In this document: positions 1-9,307 of the stretch, piece after piece
Layout: each line of letters begins with the position of its first letter
Position numbering within the stretch: the first letter of the stretch is position 1
Assembly: GCF_006094275.1 (NCBI RefSeq)
Contig: NZ_CP034412.1
Span: forward strand, 2,170,001-2,234,000
Reading direction: 5' to 3'
DNA from: Glutamicibacter creatinolyticus
Lineage (GTDB): Bacteria; Actinomycetota; Actinomycetes; Actinomycetales; Micrococcaceae
Length of the DNA stretch: 64,000 bases
Program-made: the position numbers and the translations under genes
Notes under the pieces: model-generated
What the model saw: the letters and a program-made list of their open reading frames with translations, nothing else
The model's database searches: none
What the model was told of the DNA's origin: nothing

Positions 1-2
1 CG

Positions 3-398
3 CTGGGGCCGATCGCGGCCTCGGTGTCGCTGACCATCGGCACCGTGCCGTTCTTTGCCCGCCTGGTGGAGACCGCGCTGCGTGATGTCTCCTCCGGCAA
101 GGTGGACGCCGCCCTGGTGATGGGCTCGACCAAGATGCAGATCATCCGCAAGGTGATGGTTCCCGAGGCCCTGCCCGGCCTGGTGGCCGCCACCACGACC
201 ACGATCGTCACGCTGATCGGCTACTCGGCGATGGCCGGCCTGGTCGGCGGCGGCGGGCTGGGCCGCCTGGCCTACAACTACGGCTTCCAGCGTTACGAGC
301 CGACCATCATGCTGGTGACCCTGGTGATCATCCTGCTGCTGGTGCAGATCGTGCAGCTGCTGGGCGACTGGCTGGCCCGCAGGGTCGACCACCGCTAA
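3..398 (+). CDS. metI: Methionine ABC transporter permease MetI (C-terminal part; start lies upstream of window)
   Basis: The open frame runs in from the left edge, so only the C-terminal ~131 residues are present. They contain the permease EAA-type loop (DAALVMGSTKMQIIRKV, ending in PEALPGL) that docks on the ATPase MetN, followed by two hydrophobic segments (VTLIGYSAMAGLVG and MLVTLVIILLLVQIVQLL). The lipoprotein MetQ follows 83 bp downstream, giving the usual metN-metI-metQ order; metN would lie outside the window. The role is D/L-methionine import across the cytoplasmic membrane. Family assignment is secure from the EAA loop and the neighbour. Confidence 0.9.
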   Translation: MGPIAASVSLTIGTVPFFARLVETALRDVSSGKVDAALVMGSTKMQIIRKVMVPEALPGLVAATTTTIVTLIGYSAMAGLVGGGGLGRLAYNYGFQRYEPTIMLVTLVIILLLVQIVQLLGDWLARRVDHR

Positions 399-481
399 TC
401 GGCCGCAGCCCCTCCACAACCCCGCAAACCCCGCCCGCCGCCGAAAACCCGGCGGGCATCAACCGAACAAAGGACAACACC

Positions 482-1342
482 ATGCTGCGCAAGAAACTCG
501 CACTTGCCGCCACCGGCGTCGCCACCGTGCTGGCCCTGACCGCCTGCGGCGGCGGAAGCTCCCCGGAACCGGCCGCCGACGCGAGCCTGGACCCGGCGAA
601 CCCGACCGTTGTGAAGGTCGGCGCCAGTGCGGTGCCGCACGCCCAGATCCTGGAGTACATCGATGCCAACCTGGCCAAGGATGCCGGCATCGACCTGGAC
701 ATCACGGAAATCGATGACTACCAGACCCCGAACATCGCCCTGGAAGACGGCACCATTGACGCCAACTACTTCCAGACCGAGGCCTACCTGGCCGACCAGG
801 TCAAGGCGAAGGGCTACAAGTTCGAGCATGGCGAGGGCGTGCACGTCGAACCGCTGACCGCGTTCTCGCAGAAGTTCGACAAGCCCGAGGACGTCACCGA
901 CGGGGCGCGCGTGGTGCTGAACAACGACCCGGTGAACCAGCTGCGCGGCCTGCGCGTGCTGGAGTCGGCGGGTCTGCTGAAGAACCTGGCCGACGGGGAT
1001 TCGGCGTTGACCGTTGAGGGCGATGCCGAGAAGAACCCGAAGGGCCTGACGTTCGAGGAGGTCAACTCCGAGCAGGTGCCGCAGTTCTACAAGGACGGCA
1101 AGTCGGCGGACCTTGCCCTGGTCAACGGCAACTACATTGTCCAGGCCAAGCTGAACCCGGAGGAGATCCTGTACCAGGAATCGGCCGAGAACAACCCGAA
1201 CGCCAACTTCCTGACCTGGCGCGAGGGTGAGGAAACCGCGGCGATCGCCAAGCTCGAAGAGCTGCTGCACTCCGATGAGGTGCACAAGTACATCGAGGAC
1301 ACCTGGAGCGACGGCAGCGTGCTGCCGGCCACCAACAAGTAA
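482..1342 (+). CDS. metQ: Methionine-binding lipoprotein MetQ/NlpA family
   Basis: 286 residues. The N-terminus is a lipoprotein signal peptide (KK at 4-5, hydrophobic core, lipobox LTAC with the acylated Cys at 22). The mature part has the NlpA-family pattern: 'KVGASAVPHAQILEYI', 'NYFQTEAYL' and 'ALVNGNYIVQAKL'. It captures methionine outside the membrane for MetNI. It begins 83 bp after metI in the same direction, consistent with one operon. A strong hairpin lies downstream, before the convergent hemL. No S-box or T-box is visible in the short gap upstream. Confidence 0.93.
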   Translation: MLRKKLALAATGVATVLALTACGGGSSPEPAADASLDPANPTVVKVGASAVPHAQILEYIDANLAKDAGIDLDITEIDDYQTPNIALEDGTIDANYFQTEAYLADQVKAKGYKFEHGEGVHVEPLTAFSQKFDKPEDVTDGARVVLNNDPVNQLRGLRVLESAGLLKNLADGDSALTVEGDAEKNPKGLTFEEVNSEQVPQFYKDGKSADLALVNGNYIVQAKLNPEEILYQESAENNPNANFLTWREGEETAAIAKLEELLHSDEVHKYIEDTWSDGSVLPATNK

Positions 1343-1383
1343 GCCGGTTCCGCGGCCCGGCCCGGCGCCAGCACCCGCATACC

Positions 1384-1435
1384 GGCAAGGCAACGGCCCG
1401 TCTCCCCTCGTGGGGAGGCGGGCCGTTGCCTTGCC
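1384..1435. terminator. Long-stem bidirectional terminator between metQ and hemL
   Basis: A perfect 17-bp inverted repeat (1384-1400 with 1419-1435) encloses a further CTCCCC/GGGGAG stem and a 4-nt loop. It sits between the converging ends of metQ and hemL. There is no clear U-tract, so it may act as a barrier or 3'-end processing hairpin rather than a classic intrinsic terminator. Confidence 0.8.
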
Positions 1436-1469
1436 CGCTTCCGGCGGGTTCGGGCTCAGCGTGGGCAGA

Positions 1470-2777
1470 TCAGGCGCTGGCGTTGGCGGCGGCGCGGGCC
1501 GCGGCCGGCAGCGCGTTGATGATCCGTTCCATGGCCGCATCATCGTGTGCCGCAGAGACGAACCAGGCCTCGAAGACGCTCGGGGGCAGGTAGACCCCGG
1601 AGTCCAGCATGGAGTGGAAGAACGGGGCGTAGCGGAACGCCTCCTGCTTCTGCGCCTCCGCGTAGTTCTGCACCCCGGTGTCCGCGGTGCCGAAGGCCAC
1701 CGAGAACAGCGTGCCGGCACGCTGGATCGAGTGGTTCACGCCGGCCTCGTTCAGCGCGTTGACCAGGGCGGTCTCCAGGGCCTGGGACTGCTTGGCGAGG
1801 TGGGCGTAGACCTCGTCGGTGGCGTGGGTCAGCTGGGCGATGCCCGCGGCCATGGCCACCGGGTTCCCGGAAAGGGTTCCGGCCTGGTAGACCGGCCCCA
1901 GCGGGGCCAGGTAGTCCATCACCTCGGCGCGTCCGCCCAGGGCGGCGGTGGGCAGGCCACCGCCGATGACCTTGCCGAAGGTGTACAGGTCCGCGTTCCA
2001 GCCCTCTTGCCGGCCGGTCAGCCCCCAGTACCCGGCGTCCGAGGCCCGGAACCCCGTGAGCACCTCATCCAGGATCAGCAGGGCGCCGTGCTGGGCGGTG
2101 GTGTCCTTCAGGAACTTGTTGAACCCCTCCTGCGGGGTCACCACGCCCATGTTGCAGGGCGCCGATTCGGTGATGACCGCGGCAATGTTCTGCCCGTGCT
2201 CGGCGAAGGCCTCCTCCACAGCGGTGCGGTCGTTGTAGGGCAGCACCAGGGTTTCGGCGGCGGTCGCGGCGGTCACCCCGGCCGAGCCGGGCAGCGCCAG
2301 GGTGGCCACCCCGGAACCGGCCGAGGCCAGCAGCCCGTCCAGGTGCCCGTGGTAGCAGCCGGCGAACTTGATGATCAGCTCGCGCCCGGTGTAGCCGCGG
2401 GCCAGGCGGACCGCGGTCATCGTGGCCTCGGTGCCGGTAGAAACCATCCGCACTCGTTCCACCCCGCCCATGCGCTGCTTGATCAGCTCACCGAGCTTCA
2501 CCTCATCCGGGGTGGAGGCCCCGAAGGACAGCCCCTGGTCCACCGCGCGGTGCACGGCGGCCTGGATCTCGGGGTGCTGGTGCCCCAGCAGGGCCGGGCC
2601 CCAGGAGCAGACCAGGTCCACATACTCGTTGCCGTCCACATCGGTGAGGTAGGCGCCCTTGGCGCTGGCCATGAACGGGGGCACCCCGCCCACGGAGCCG
2701 AAGGCCCGCACCGGGGAGTTCACTCCCCCGGGCATGACCTCTTGGGCCCGGGCGAAGAGTTCATCTGATTTCGACAT
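1470..2777 (-). CDS. hemL: Glutamate-1-semialdehyde 2,1-aminomutase
   Basis: 435 residues, full length for the family. It converts glutamate-1-semialdehyde to 5-aminolevulinate using PLP. Visible motifs are the N-terminal '[13 protein letters not shown]', the substrate/PLP motif 'STGTEATM' (113-120), the PLP aspartate in '[11 protein letters not shown]', and the Schiff-base lysine in '[11 protein letters not shown]' (about K269). Its ATG directly abuts the hemB stop codon with no gap, so translation is probably coupled. It is the last gene of the leftward haem cluster, while hemA, which makes its substrate, is divergent at the other end. Confidence 0.97.
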   Translation of the reverse strand: MSKSDELFARAQEVMPGGVNSPVRAFGSVGGVPPFMASAKGAYLTDVDGNEYVDLVCSWGPALLGHQHPEIQAAVHRAVDQGLSFGASTPDEVKLGELIKQRMGGVERVRMVSTGTEATMTAVRLARGYTGRELIIKFAGCYHGHLDGLLASAGSGVATLALPGSAGVTAATAAETLVLPYNDRTAVEEAFAEHGQNIAAVITESAPCNMGVVTPQEGFNKFLKDTTAQHGALLILDEVLTGFRASDAGYWGLTGRQEGWNADLYTFGKVIGGGLPTAALGGRAEVMDYLAPLGPVYQAGTLSGNPVAMAAGIAQLTHATDEVYAHLAKQSQALETALVNALNEAGVNHSIQRAGTLFSVAFGTADTGVQNYAEAQKQEAFRYAPFFHSMLDSGVYLPPSVFEAWFVSAAHDDAAMERIINALPAAARAAANASA

Positions 2778-3764
2778 CTACTTCTTTCCTTCGTTCAACC
2801 AGCCAGCCACTTCGGCGGCCCAATAGGTCAGGATCTGCTGTGCCCCGGCACGCCGGATGGACAGCAGGGATTCAAGGATCGAGGCCTTGCGGTCGATCCA
2901 GCCGTTCGCGGCGGCGGCCTCGATCATCGAGTACTCCCCGGAGATCTGGTAGGCGGAGACCGGCACGCTGCAGGCCGCGGCGATGTCCGCGACGATGTCC
3001 AGGTAGCTCATGGCCGGCTTGACCATCACCATGTCCGCGCCTTCGGCCAGGTCCAGTTCGACCTCCACCAGCGCCTCGCGGCGGTTGGCCGCGTCCATCT
3101 GGTAGGTGCGCCGGTCCCCGACCAGCTGGGAATCCACGGCCTCGCGGAACGGGCCGTAGAAGGCGCTGGCGTATTTGGCGGCGTACGCCAGAATCGCGGT
3201 GTTGGTGTGCCCGGCCGCTTCCAGGGCCTGGCGGATCGCGGCGATCTGCCCGTCCATCATCCCGGAGGGGCCCAGCACGTGGGCGCCGGCCTCGGCGTGC
3301 ATCACCGCCATCTGCGCGTAGATGGCGTTGGTGGCGTCGTTGTCGACCTGGCCGTGGGCGTCCAGCACGCCGCAGTGGCCGTGTGAGGTGAATTCGTCCA
3401 GGCACACGTCGGACATGACCACCAGTTCGTCCCCGACCTCGGCGCGCACCGCGGCGATCGCCCGGTTCAGGATCCCGTCCTCGGCGATGGCCCCGGAGCC
3501 GGTCGCATCGCGCACCGCGGGCACGCCGAAGAGCATGATGCCGCCCAGGCCCCGCTCGGCGGCCTCGGTGGCGGCGGACTTCAGGGTGTCCATGGTGTGC
3601 TGCACGACCCCGGGCATGGAGGCGATCGGGTTGGGTTCGCTGATCCCCTCGCGCACGAAGGCCGGCAGGATCAGCTGGCGGGCACTGAGTTCATGTTCGG
3701 CGACCAGCCGGCGCATGGCCGGGTTCTGGCGCAGCCGGCGTGGCCGGTGTTGCGGGAATGACAT
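2778..3764 (-). CDS. hemB: Delta-aminolevulinic acid dehydratase (porphobilinogen synthase)
   Basis: 328 residues from the ATG at 3764, which has a GGAGG box 8 nt upstream; an in-frame ATG 15 bp further upstream is less likely. The enzyme condenses two 5-aminolevulinate molecules to porphobilinogen. The two active-site lysines are seen in '[11 protein letters not shown]' and '[12 protein letters not shown]'. The metal loop reads [14 protein letters not shown]: it keeps two of the three zinc-type cysteines and has Asp at the middle position. The metal preference (Zn or Mg) therefore cannot be read off directly. The gene abuts hemL. Confidence 0.97.
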   Translation of the reverse strand: MSFPQHRPRRLRQNPAMRRLVAEHELSARQLILPAFVREGISEPNPIASMPGVVQHTMDTLKSAATEAAERGLGGIMLFGVPAVRDATGSGAIAEDGILNRAIAAVRAEVGDELVVMSDVCLDEFTSHGHCGVLDAHGQVDNDATNAIYAQMAVMHAEAGAHVLGPSGMMDGQIAAIRQALEAAGHTNTAILAYAAKYASAFYGPFREAVDSQLVGDRRTYQMDAANRREALVEVELDLAEGADMVMVKPAMSYLDIVADIAAACSVPVSAYQISGEYSMIEAAAANGWIDRKASILESLLSIRRAGAQQILTYWAAEVAGWLNEGKK

Positions 3765-3805
3765 GGCAACTTCCTCCATCGGTTCGGGACCTGAAACGGT
3801 CCGGG

Positions 3806-4627
3806 CTAAGTGTGTGGGCGGTGCTGGCCGGGCTCCGGTTCGCGTTGCAGCAGCCGGCGGGCGCAGGCGGCCAGGCCCGCGGGGGTGGGGTCCGCGGCGG
3901 TGGCGTCCACCCGGATCCCGGCCTGTTCCATGGCCCGGGCGGTGGGGGCGCCGATGGCGATGGTGCCCAGCCCGACGGCCAGGCTGGTTCCGGCCAGTTC
4001 GGCGAAGCGGCGCACGATGCTGGGGGCGGCGAACACCACCAGCTGGCTGTGCGGCAGCGCGCCGAGCATCTGCTGCGGGTCCAGGACCCGCACCCCGTCC
4101 GGTGCCGGCAGCGCGTGCACCGGATGCTGGTCGCCGCCGGCCGGGACGGTGGCGTAGGCGATGACTTCATCCAGCGCCACCTGCCAGCCGCGCAGCCCCT
4201 GGCTTAGGGTGGGGCTGGCCAGGTCCCCGTGCGCGTAGAGCACCCGGGTGCCCGGCGGTAAAAAGAACTCGCGCACCATCCCGGCGGCGGACTGTTCGGC
4301 GGGCAGGAAGTCCACCTCGCGCCCCAGCAGCCGCCCGGCGGCCGCCGCGGTGCTGGCACCCACCGCCGCGAACCGGGTGTGCGGGGGCAGGGGCCGGCCG
4401 GCCAGGCGCTGGGCGAGCACGTGCACGGTGCTCACCGAGGTGAGCATGACCCACTGGTACTCCCCGGCGGCCAGCCGTCCCACGCGTTCATCCAGCGCCG
4501 TCAAATCCTGCGGCCACACCGTTTCGATCAGCTGGGTGCAGCTGGAGTCGATGCCCAGCCGGGCGAACTCGGCGACGGTGGTCGCCGCCCGGTGGGCGGC
4601 GCGCAGGATAATCGCGTGCGGGGCCAT
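3806..4627 (-). CDS. hemD: Uroporphyrinogen-III synthase
   Basis: 273 residues. HemD proteins diverge greatly, but the fold pattern is visible: '[20 protein letters not shown]', '[13 protein letters not shown]', '[12 protein letters not shown]', '[10 protein letters not shown]', and the C-terminal '[12 protein letters not shown]' with '[15 protein letters not shown]'. It closes and inverts ring D of hydroxymethylbilane. It lies 6 bp after the hemC stop, inside the haem operon, which supports the call. Confidence 0.9.
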   Translation of the reverse strand: MAPHAIILRAAHRAATTVAEFARLGIDSSCTQLIETVWPQDLTALDERVGRLAAGEYQWVMLTSVSTVHVLAQRLAGRPLPPHTRFAAVGASTAAAAGRLLGREVDFLPAEQSAAGMVREFFLPPGTRVLYAHGDLASPTLSQGLRGWQVALDEVIAYATVPAGGDQHPVHALPAPDGVRVLDPQQMLGALPHSQLVVFAAPSIVRRFAELAGTSLAVGLGTIAIGAPTARAMEQAGIRVDATAADPTPAGLAACARRLLQREPEPGQHRPHT

Positions 4628-4633
4628 GGGTGC

Positions 4634-5608
4634 CTAGGCCAGCCCGGCGATGACCGCCGCGCCGTTCTCCAGCATCCGGTGGGCCAGCGCCCGGCCCACG
4701 TCCAACGCCCCGGCCTCATCGCTAACCGGTGCCGCGTGGGACTGGCGCATGATCTGGGTGCCGTCGGGCCGGCAGGCCACGGCCTCCAGCACCAGCTGTT
4801 CGCCCTCGAAGTGGGCCAGGGCCCCGATCGGGGCGGCGCAGCCGGCCTCCAGGGTGTTCAGCAGCGCCCGTTCGGCGGCAACCTGCCAGCGGGTGGCGGT
4901 GTCATCGAAGCGTTCCAGTGCGGCATCAAGTTCGGGGGCGCCGCTGCCGGTGGAGCGCACCTCCACGGCCAGGGCCCCCTGGCCGGGGGCCGGCAGCATG
5001 ATCGCCGGATCCAGGTATTCGGTGATGTGCCGTTCCATCCCCAACCGGTGCAGCCCGGCCGCGGCCAGGATCACCGCGTCCAGATCCCCCTGCACGGTGC
5101 GTCCCACGCTGCCGTCATCCAGGGTTTCGCCCACGCCCTTGACCCGGCCGAGCCGGGTGGGCACGTTGCCGCGGATGTCCACGATCTGCAGGTCCTTGCG
5201 GTGGGCCAGCAGCTGGGCGGCGCGGCGCGGGGAGCCGGTGCCGATCTTGGCACCATCGGGCAGCTGGGCCAGGCTCAGCCCGTCACGGGCGCACAGCGCG
5301 TCCCGCACGTCCTCGCGGACCGGGATCGCGGCCAGCGCCAGGCCCTGGGGCTGCACGGTGGGCAGGTCCTTGAGCGAGTGCACGGCCAGATCGCACCCGG
5401 CATCCAGCAGGTGCTGGCGCAGTGCGGCGGCGAACACGCCGGTGCCGCCCAGGGTGGCCAGTGATCCGGTGACCACATCCCCCTCGGTGCGCACCAGCAC
5501 GGTGTCGGCACGCAGCCCGCTCAGCTCGGCCAGCTGGTTTGCGGCCCACGCGGTCTGGGTGGTGGCCAGGGCGCTGCCCCGGGTTCCCACGGTGAAGGAT
5601 TCGCTCAT
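4634..5608 (-). CDS. hemC: Hydroxymethylbilane synthase (porphobilinogen deaminase)
   Basis: 324 residues from the ATG at 5608, which overlaps the cpfC stop as ATGA. A longer in-frame reading upstream lacks family similarity. The start motif 'VGTRGSALATTQT' is diagnostic. The cysteine that carries the dipyrromethane cofactor is in 'EAGCAAPIGA', and the active-site aspartate region is 'VHSLKDLPT'. It polymerises four porphobilinogens to hydroxymethylbilane. Coupled to cpfC upstream and hemD downstream. Confidence 0.97.
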   Translation of the reverse strand: MSESFTVGTRGSALATTQTAWAANQLAELSGLRADTVLVRTEGDVVTGSLATLGGTGVFAAALRQHLLDAGCDLAVHSLKDLPTVQPQGLALAAIPVREDVRDALCARDGLSLAQLPDGAKIGTGSPRRAAQLLAHRKDLQIVDIRGNVPTRLGRVKGVGETLDDGSVGRTVQGDLDAVILAAAGLHRLGMERHITEYLDPAIMLPAPGQGALAVEVRSTGSGAPELDAALERFDDTATRWQVAAERALLNTLEAGCAAPIGALAHFEGEQLVLEAVACRPDGTQIMRQSHAAPVSDEAGALDVGRALAHRMLENGAAVIAGLA

Positions 5609-6810
5609 GGCTGGGGCACCCCCACCTCGGAGTCCATCCCGGCGATGGTCGGGCGCAGGGAGCCGTCCTGGGCCGGCTTCACGCAGCACGCGGCCGGGCA
5701 CACGTCGAACCACGGCCCGCCGGCCACGGCGCTGACCCGCCCGGTGCGCCGCGGGGCGCCGTCGGGGCCGGTCAGGCGTTCCTCGATGACGTCGATCAGT
5801 CCGGAGACGAACTTGGTGTGGGTGCCGGGGGTGGGCACCCGGCAGAAGGCCAGGCCCAGTTCGGCGCAGGTGTCCTTCGCCTCGGTGTCCAGGTCCCAGA
5901 GCACCTCCATGTGGTCGGAGATGAAGCCGATGGGCACCACCACCACGCCGGCCACGCCATTGGCAGCGTCCTGTTCCAGCGCGTCGTTGATGTCCGGTTC
6001 CAGCCACGGAATGTGCGGGGCCCCGGAGCGCGACTGGTAGACCAGCGAATCCTCCAGGCCCTCCGCCTCGGGCACGTGGGCCAGGATGTGGGCGGCGACC
6101 GCCCGGTGCTGGGCGGTATACAGGTTCTCCGGGTAGTTTTCGTGCTCGGCGGCCGGCCCGGCGGCGTTCGCGTCGCTCATCGGGATCGAGTGGGTGACGA
6201 ACACGATCTTGATCCGTCCCTCCGGGTTCCCGCGATCGGCCAGCTGCTCGCGCACGTTGGCCAGGGACTGCCTCACCCCGTCGATGAACGGCTCCACGAA
6301 GGCCGGGGTGTCAAAGAACTGGCGGACCTTGTCCACCTCCACCACGCCCTCCAGCCCGGTTTCGCGCAGCCCCATGCCCAGATCCTCACGGTACTGGCGG
6401 CAGGCCGAGTACCCGGCGTAGGCGCCGGTGCCCAGCAGCAGCACCTTGCGGTGCCCGTCCGCGGCGATCTGCTTGAGCGTGTCGTTGATCATCGGGTACC
6501 AGTTGCGGTTGCCCCAGTAGACCGGCAGCTGGATGCCGCGGGCCTCCAGCTCGGCCTCCAGGGCCGCCTTCAGCGCCCGGTTCTGGGCGTTGATCGGGGA
6601 CACGCCCCCGTTGGTGCGGTAGTGGACGGCCACCTCCTCCAGGCGCTCATCGGGGATGCCGCGCCCGGCGGTGACGTTGCGCAGGAACGGGATCACGTCC
6701 TCCTGGCCCTCCGGTCCGCCGAAGCTGGCCAGCAGCAGGGCGTCGTAGGGCTTGGGGGTCATGGTGCCGTTGGCGTCATACCCGATGCGCGGGTCGAAGT
6801 CCTGGTTCAC
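5605..6810 (-). CDS. cpfC: Coproporphyrin III ferrochelatase (FeS-containing actinobacterial type)
   Basis: 401 residues, GTG start overlapping the chdC stop. It inserts Fe(II) into coproporphyrin III. 'LLASFGGPEG' opens the domain, and the catalytic histidine lies in 'FVTHSIPMSD'. Likely [2Fe-2S] cluster ligands are seen as an internal Cys in 'YSACRQYRED' and a C-terminal group 'VCPAACC', as known for actinobacterial ferrochelatases. The C-terminal tail beyond that group is unusually long (about 25 residues). The presence of chdC next door supports coproporphyrin, not protoporphyrin, as substrate. Confidence 0.95.
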   Translation of the reverse strand: MNQDFDPRIGYDANGTMTPKPYDALLLASFGGPEGQEDVIPFLRNVTAGRGIPDERLEEVAVHYRTNGGVSPINAQNRALKAALEAELEARGIQLPVYWGNRNWYPMINDTLKQIAADGHRKVLLLGTGAYAGYSACRQYREDLGMGLRETGLEGVVEVDKVRQFFDTPAFVEPFIDGVRQSLANVREQLADRGNPEGRIKIVFVTHSIPMSDANAAGPAAEHENYPENLYTAQHRAVAAHILAHVPEAEGLEDSLVYQSRSGAPHIPWLEPDINDALEQDAANGVAGVVVVPIGFISDHMEVLWDLDTEAKDTCAELGLAFCRVPTPGTHTKFVSGLIDVIEERLTGPDGAPRRTGRVSAVAGGPWFDVCPAACCVKPAQDGSLRPTIAGMDSEVGVPQP

Positions 6811-7520
6811 TGCAGGACCTCGGCAACCTCGGCGGCGCTGATGCGCCGGCCGGTGTAGAACGGGGTTTCCTCGCGCACATGGTGGCGGGCCTCGGTGTAG
6901 CGCAGGTGGCGCATCATGTCGACCAGGTCGATCATGTCATCGGCCTCCAGGCAGACCTGCCATTCGTAGTCGCTGAAGGAGAACGCGGCCACGGTGTTGG
7001 CCAGCACGTTGGGGAAGTCGCGGCCCAGGATGCCGTGGTCGCGCAGCATCTTGCCGCGGGAAGCCGGGTCCAGGGTGTACCAGTCGTGGGAGCGCACGAA
7101 CGGGTAGACGGTCATCCATTCCTTGGCATCCAGGCCGCGGGCGAACGCCGGGGAGTGGTCCTTGGCGAATTCGGCCTCGCGGTGCACGGCCATGGTGGAG
7201 TAGGCGATCTCGGTGCCGGCAAACAGGGCGCTGCGCCGGATCCGGCGCATGCCCGCCTGCAGCAGCTCGGCGGCCGGACCGTGGATCCACACCATGACAT
7301 CGGCGTCCTGGCGCATCGCGGAGACGTCGTAGAGCCCGCGCACGCTCACGCCCTGGTCGGCCAGCTCCTGAACGAGGGTTTCGAACTCGGCCGCACCCTG
7401 CCCGCGCTCGGCCGGGACCGAACGCTTGAAGACGGTCCACAGGGTGTAATACATGGTGGCGTTGCCGGCGGCCTCGCGGTCACGCAGCACCGGTGAGTTG
7501 TTCTCTGGACGTTCAGTCAT
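6807..7520 (-). CDS. chdC: Coproheme decarboxylase (HemQ/ChdC)
   Basis: 237 residues from the ATG at 7520, preceded by a GAGGAG box; an upstream ATG at 7571 is possible. It oxidatively decarboxylates coproheme to haem b and belongs to the chlorite-dismutase-like superfamily. The catalytic tyrosine is in 'MTVYPFVRS' (about Y139) and the proximal histidine region is 'YTEARHHVREE'. It marks the coproporphyrin-dependent haem route. The stop overlaps the GTG of cpfC. Confidence 0.96.
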   Translation of the reverse strand: MTERPENNSPVLRDREAAGNATMYYTLWTVFKRSVPAERGQGAAEFETLVQELADQGVSVRGLYDVSAMRQDADVMVWIHGPAAELLQAGMRRIRRSALFAGTEIAYSTMAVHREAEFAKDHSPAFARGLDAKEWMTVYPFVRSHDWYTLDPASRGKMLRDHGILGRDFPNVLANTVAAFSFSDYEWQVCLEADDMIDLVDMMRHLRYTEARHHVREETPFYTGRRISAAEVAEVLQ

Positions 7521-7599
7521 GGTTCTCTCCTCGGTTGGATTCTCGGTCAATGGTCTTGGTGGCCGGCGCATGGGTCCCGGGCCGGCGGGTCGGGTGGGG

Positions 7600-9168
7600 C
7601 TAGCTGGCGCTGATGGCGACCTGGGCCCTGGTGTGGGCGATGACCCGGGCCAGGCCGGTGCCCGAACGCCAGGCCCCGACCACGCTGAGCCCCTGCAGGT
7701 CCTGCAGCGCCTCGTCCAGCCGGGCGTTGGCCTGGCGCTGGGCGTTGCCGGTGAGCGGCACCATGTCGCTGAAGCGGGAGATCGCGCTGCCCAGCACGTC
7801 GTCCTCGCCCACGTCCACGCCCAGGATGGTGGCGGCGTCGGCGATTGCCTGGCTGGTCAGCGCCGCGTCGTTGCCGGCCTCCACCAGCGGTTCGCGGTGT
7901 CCGATGCGCCCATAGGACAGGCGCACCACGTGGGTGCCCGGTCCGGTGGCGTCCCCCAGCCACGGCCATTTGGCGGTGGAGTGGGTCAGGGCCTTGGCCT
8001 TGATCGTCGAGCCCTCGGTGACCAGCACCCCGCTGCCGCGCGGGGCCTCGTCCAGTTCGGGCTTGTCCACCACCAGGATCACCAGGGCAATGGAGTTCGA
8101 CTCGCGTCCGGCGCCGGCCAGGGTGCCGGCCGGCAGCAGCGGCTGCAGGAGCGGGGCGGCGGCGGCGGCTTGGGTGGCCACCACCACCTTGTCGGCGTGC
8201 AGCACCTCGGTATGGCTGGTGACGGTGAAGGGTTCGGCGGCCTGCGGATCATGGGCCAGGGCGGTGACCGGGGCGTTGCGCACCAGGTTCACCCCGGCCT
8301 CGCGCAGCTGGGCCGTCAGTTCGGTGATCAGCGTGTACATGCCGTCCTGCAGCCCGGCCACCCGGGAACCGGCCGGGGCCTGGCCCTGCAGCTGGGCGAC
8401 GGCGCGGGCCAGCGAGCCGGTGTCCTGCATCGCCTGGCGCAGCCCGGGCGCGGCGGCGTCGATGTCCACCTGGTTCGGGTCGGTGGAGTACACCCCGGCC
8501 ACCACCGGGGCGACCAGCTGCTCCAGAACGGCCGAGCCCATCCGCTGGCGCACCACCTCGCCCACGCTCAGCTTCTCGGTGGCCCACTTCTTGGGCATCG
8601 GGGTGACCAGGTCGGCGGCGGCGCGCACCACGGCCGGGCGGCCAATCAGGGCCCGGACCTCGTCGCTGCGCACCTGGGCGGGGATGCCCATCAGGGAGCT
8701 GGCGGGCATCGGGTGGGATTCAACGTGCTCGTCGCGCTGCTGGGTGAGCCAGGCGCTCATCCCGCTGGTGGGCACGATCTTCTGCCCCATGTCCAGCTCC
8801 TGCAGGAACTCGGCCACCGTGTTCGAGCGCACGGCGAAGGATTCGGCGCCGGCATCCAGCTGCAGCCCGGCCACCTCCATGCGGCGCAGGCACCCGCCGA
8901 AGTCGGCGGCGGCTTCCAGCACGGTCACCCGGTGCCCGGTTTGCTGCAGTTCGTGGGCGGCCACCAGCCCGGAGATCCCGCCGCCGATCACGATCGCATG
9001 CGGTTTGCCCGCCTGCTCGCCGGCCGTGTCCGGGCCGGGACGCTGGGTGGAGGTGCGGATCTTCTCCAGTAGGCGCAACGCATGGGCGGCGGCGTCGGTG
9101 GCGATGTCACGGCGCACCCGGGTCGTCGATGGATTGTGCCGGGCCTGCTGGCCACGCTCGTCAATCAT
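7600..9168 (-). CDS. cgoX: Coproporphyrinogen III oxidase (HemY-type flavoprotein)
   Basis: 522 residues. The FAD-binding Rossmann motif 'IVIGGGISGLVAAHEL' lies at about 58-73, with the C-terminal FAD contact in 'LSVVGAWRSGTGLARVI'. It oxidises coproporphyrinogen III to coproporphyrin III. The ~55 residues before the Rossmann motif are extra compared with typical family members. The ATG at 9168 has TAGCGT 6 nt upstream, so an own promoter giving a leaderless mRNA is plausible (AGGAAC could also serve as a weak ribosome site). It ends 79 bp before the chdC start. Confidence 0.94.
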   Translation of the reverse strand: MIDERGQQARHNPSTTRVRRDIATDAAAHALRLLEKIRTSTQRPGPDTAGEQAGKPHAIVIGGGISGLVAAHELQQTGHRVTVLEAAADFGGCLRRMEVAGLQLDAGAESFAVRSNTVAEFLQELDMGQKIVPTSGMSAWLTQQRDEHVESHPMPASSLMGIPAQVRSDEVRALIGRPAVVRAAADLVTPMPKKWATEKLSVGEVVRQRMGSAVLEQLVAPVVAGVYSTDPNQVDIDAAAPGLRQAMQDTGSLARAVAQLQGQAPAGSRVAGLQDGMYTLITELTAQLREAGVNLVRNAPVTALAHDPQAAEPFTVTSHTEVLHADKVVVATQAAAAAPLLQPLLPAGTLAGAGRESNSIALVILVVDKPELDEAPRGSGVLVTEGSTIKAKALTHSTAKWPWLGDATGPGTHVVRLSYGRIGHREPLVEAGNDAALTSQAIADAATILGVDVGEDDVLGSAISRFSDMVPLTGNAQRQANARLDEALQDLQGLSVVGAWRSGTGLARVIAHTRAQVAISAS

Positions 9169-9174
9169 GTTCCT

Positions 9175-9180
9175 ACGCTA
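9175..9180 (-). promoter_or_regulatory. Putative -10 box for leaderless cgoX transcript
   Basis: TAGCGT on the minus strand, 6 nt before the cgoX ATG. The position matches the TANNNT-N6-start arrangement seen at several other genes in the window. No convincing -35 is visible. Confidence 0.45.
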
Positions 9181-9260
9181 ACCCCTTGCCTGTTTCGGCG
9201 TGTTGTTACCACTTGATCTTGGGCGCCGCGTTCGGTGCGGCGCTGCCGGCGGCCGGCGCC

Positions 9261-9290
9261 GGTGGCGGGAACCGCACGGCGCCCGCCACC
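9261..9290. terminator. Hairpin between hemE and cgoX
   Basis: GGTGGCGGG (9261-9269) pairs with CCCGCCACC (9282-9290) across a 12-nt loop, in the 139-bp gap between hemE and cgoX. With no U-tract it could be a partial terminator that lowers read-through from hemE into the rest of the cluster. Confidence 0.5.
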
Positions 9291-9307
9291 AGCTTAGTCC
9301 CCCGCGG

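Noticed and set aside
4634-6007. A 457-codon reading of hemC with a long N-terminus
   Set aside because: The upstream ~130 codons lie inside cpfC in another frame and lack similarity; the ATG at 5608 gives a normal HemC.
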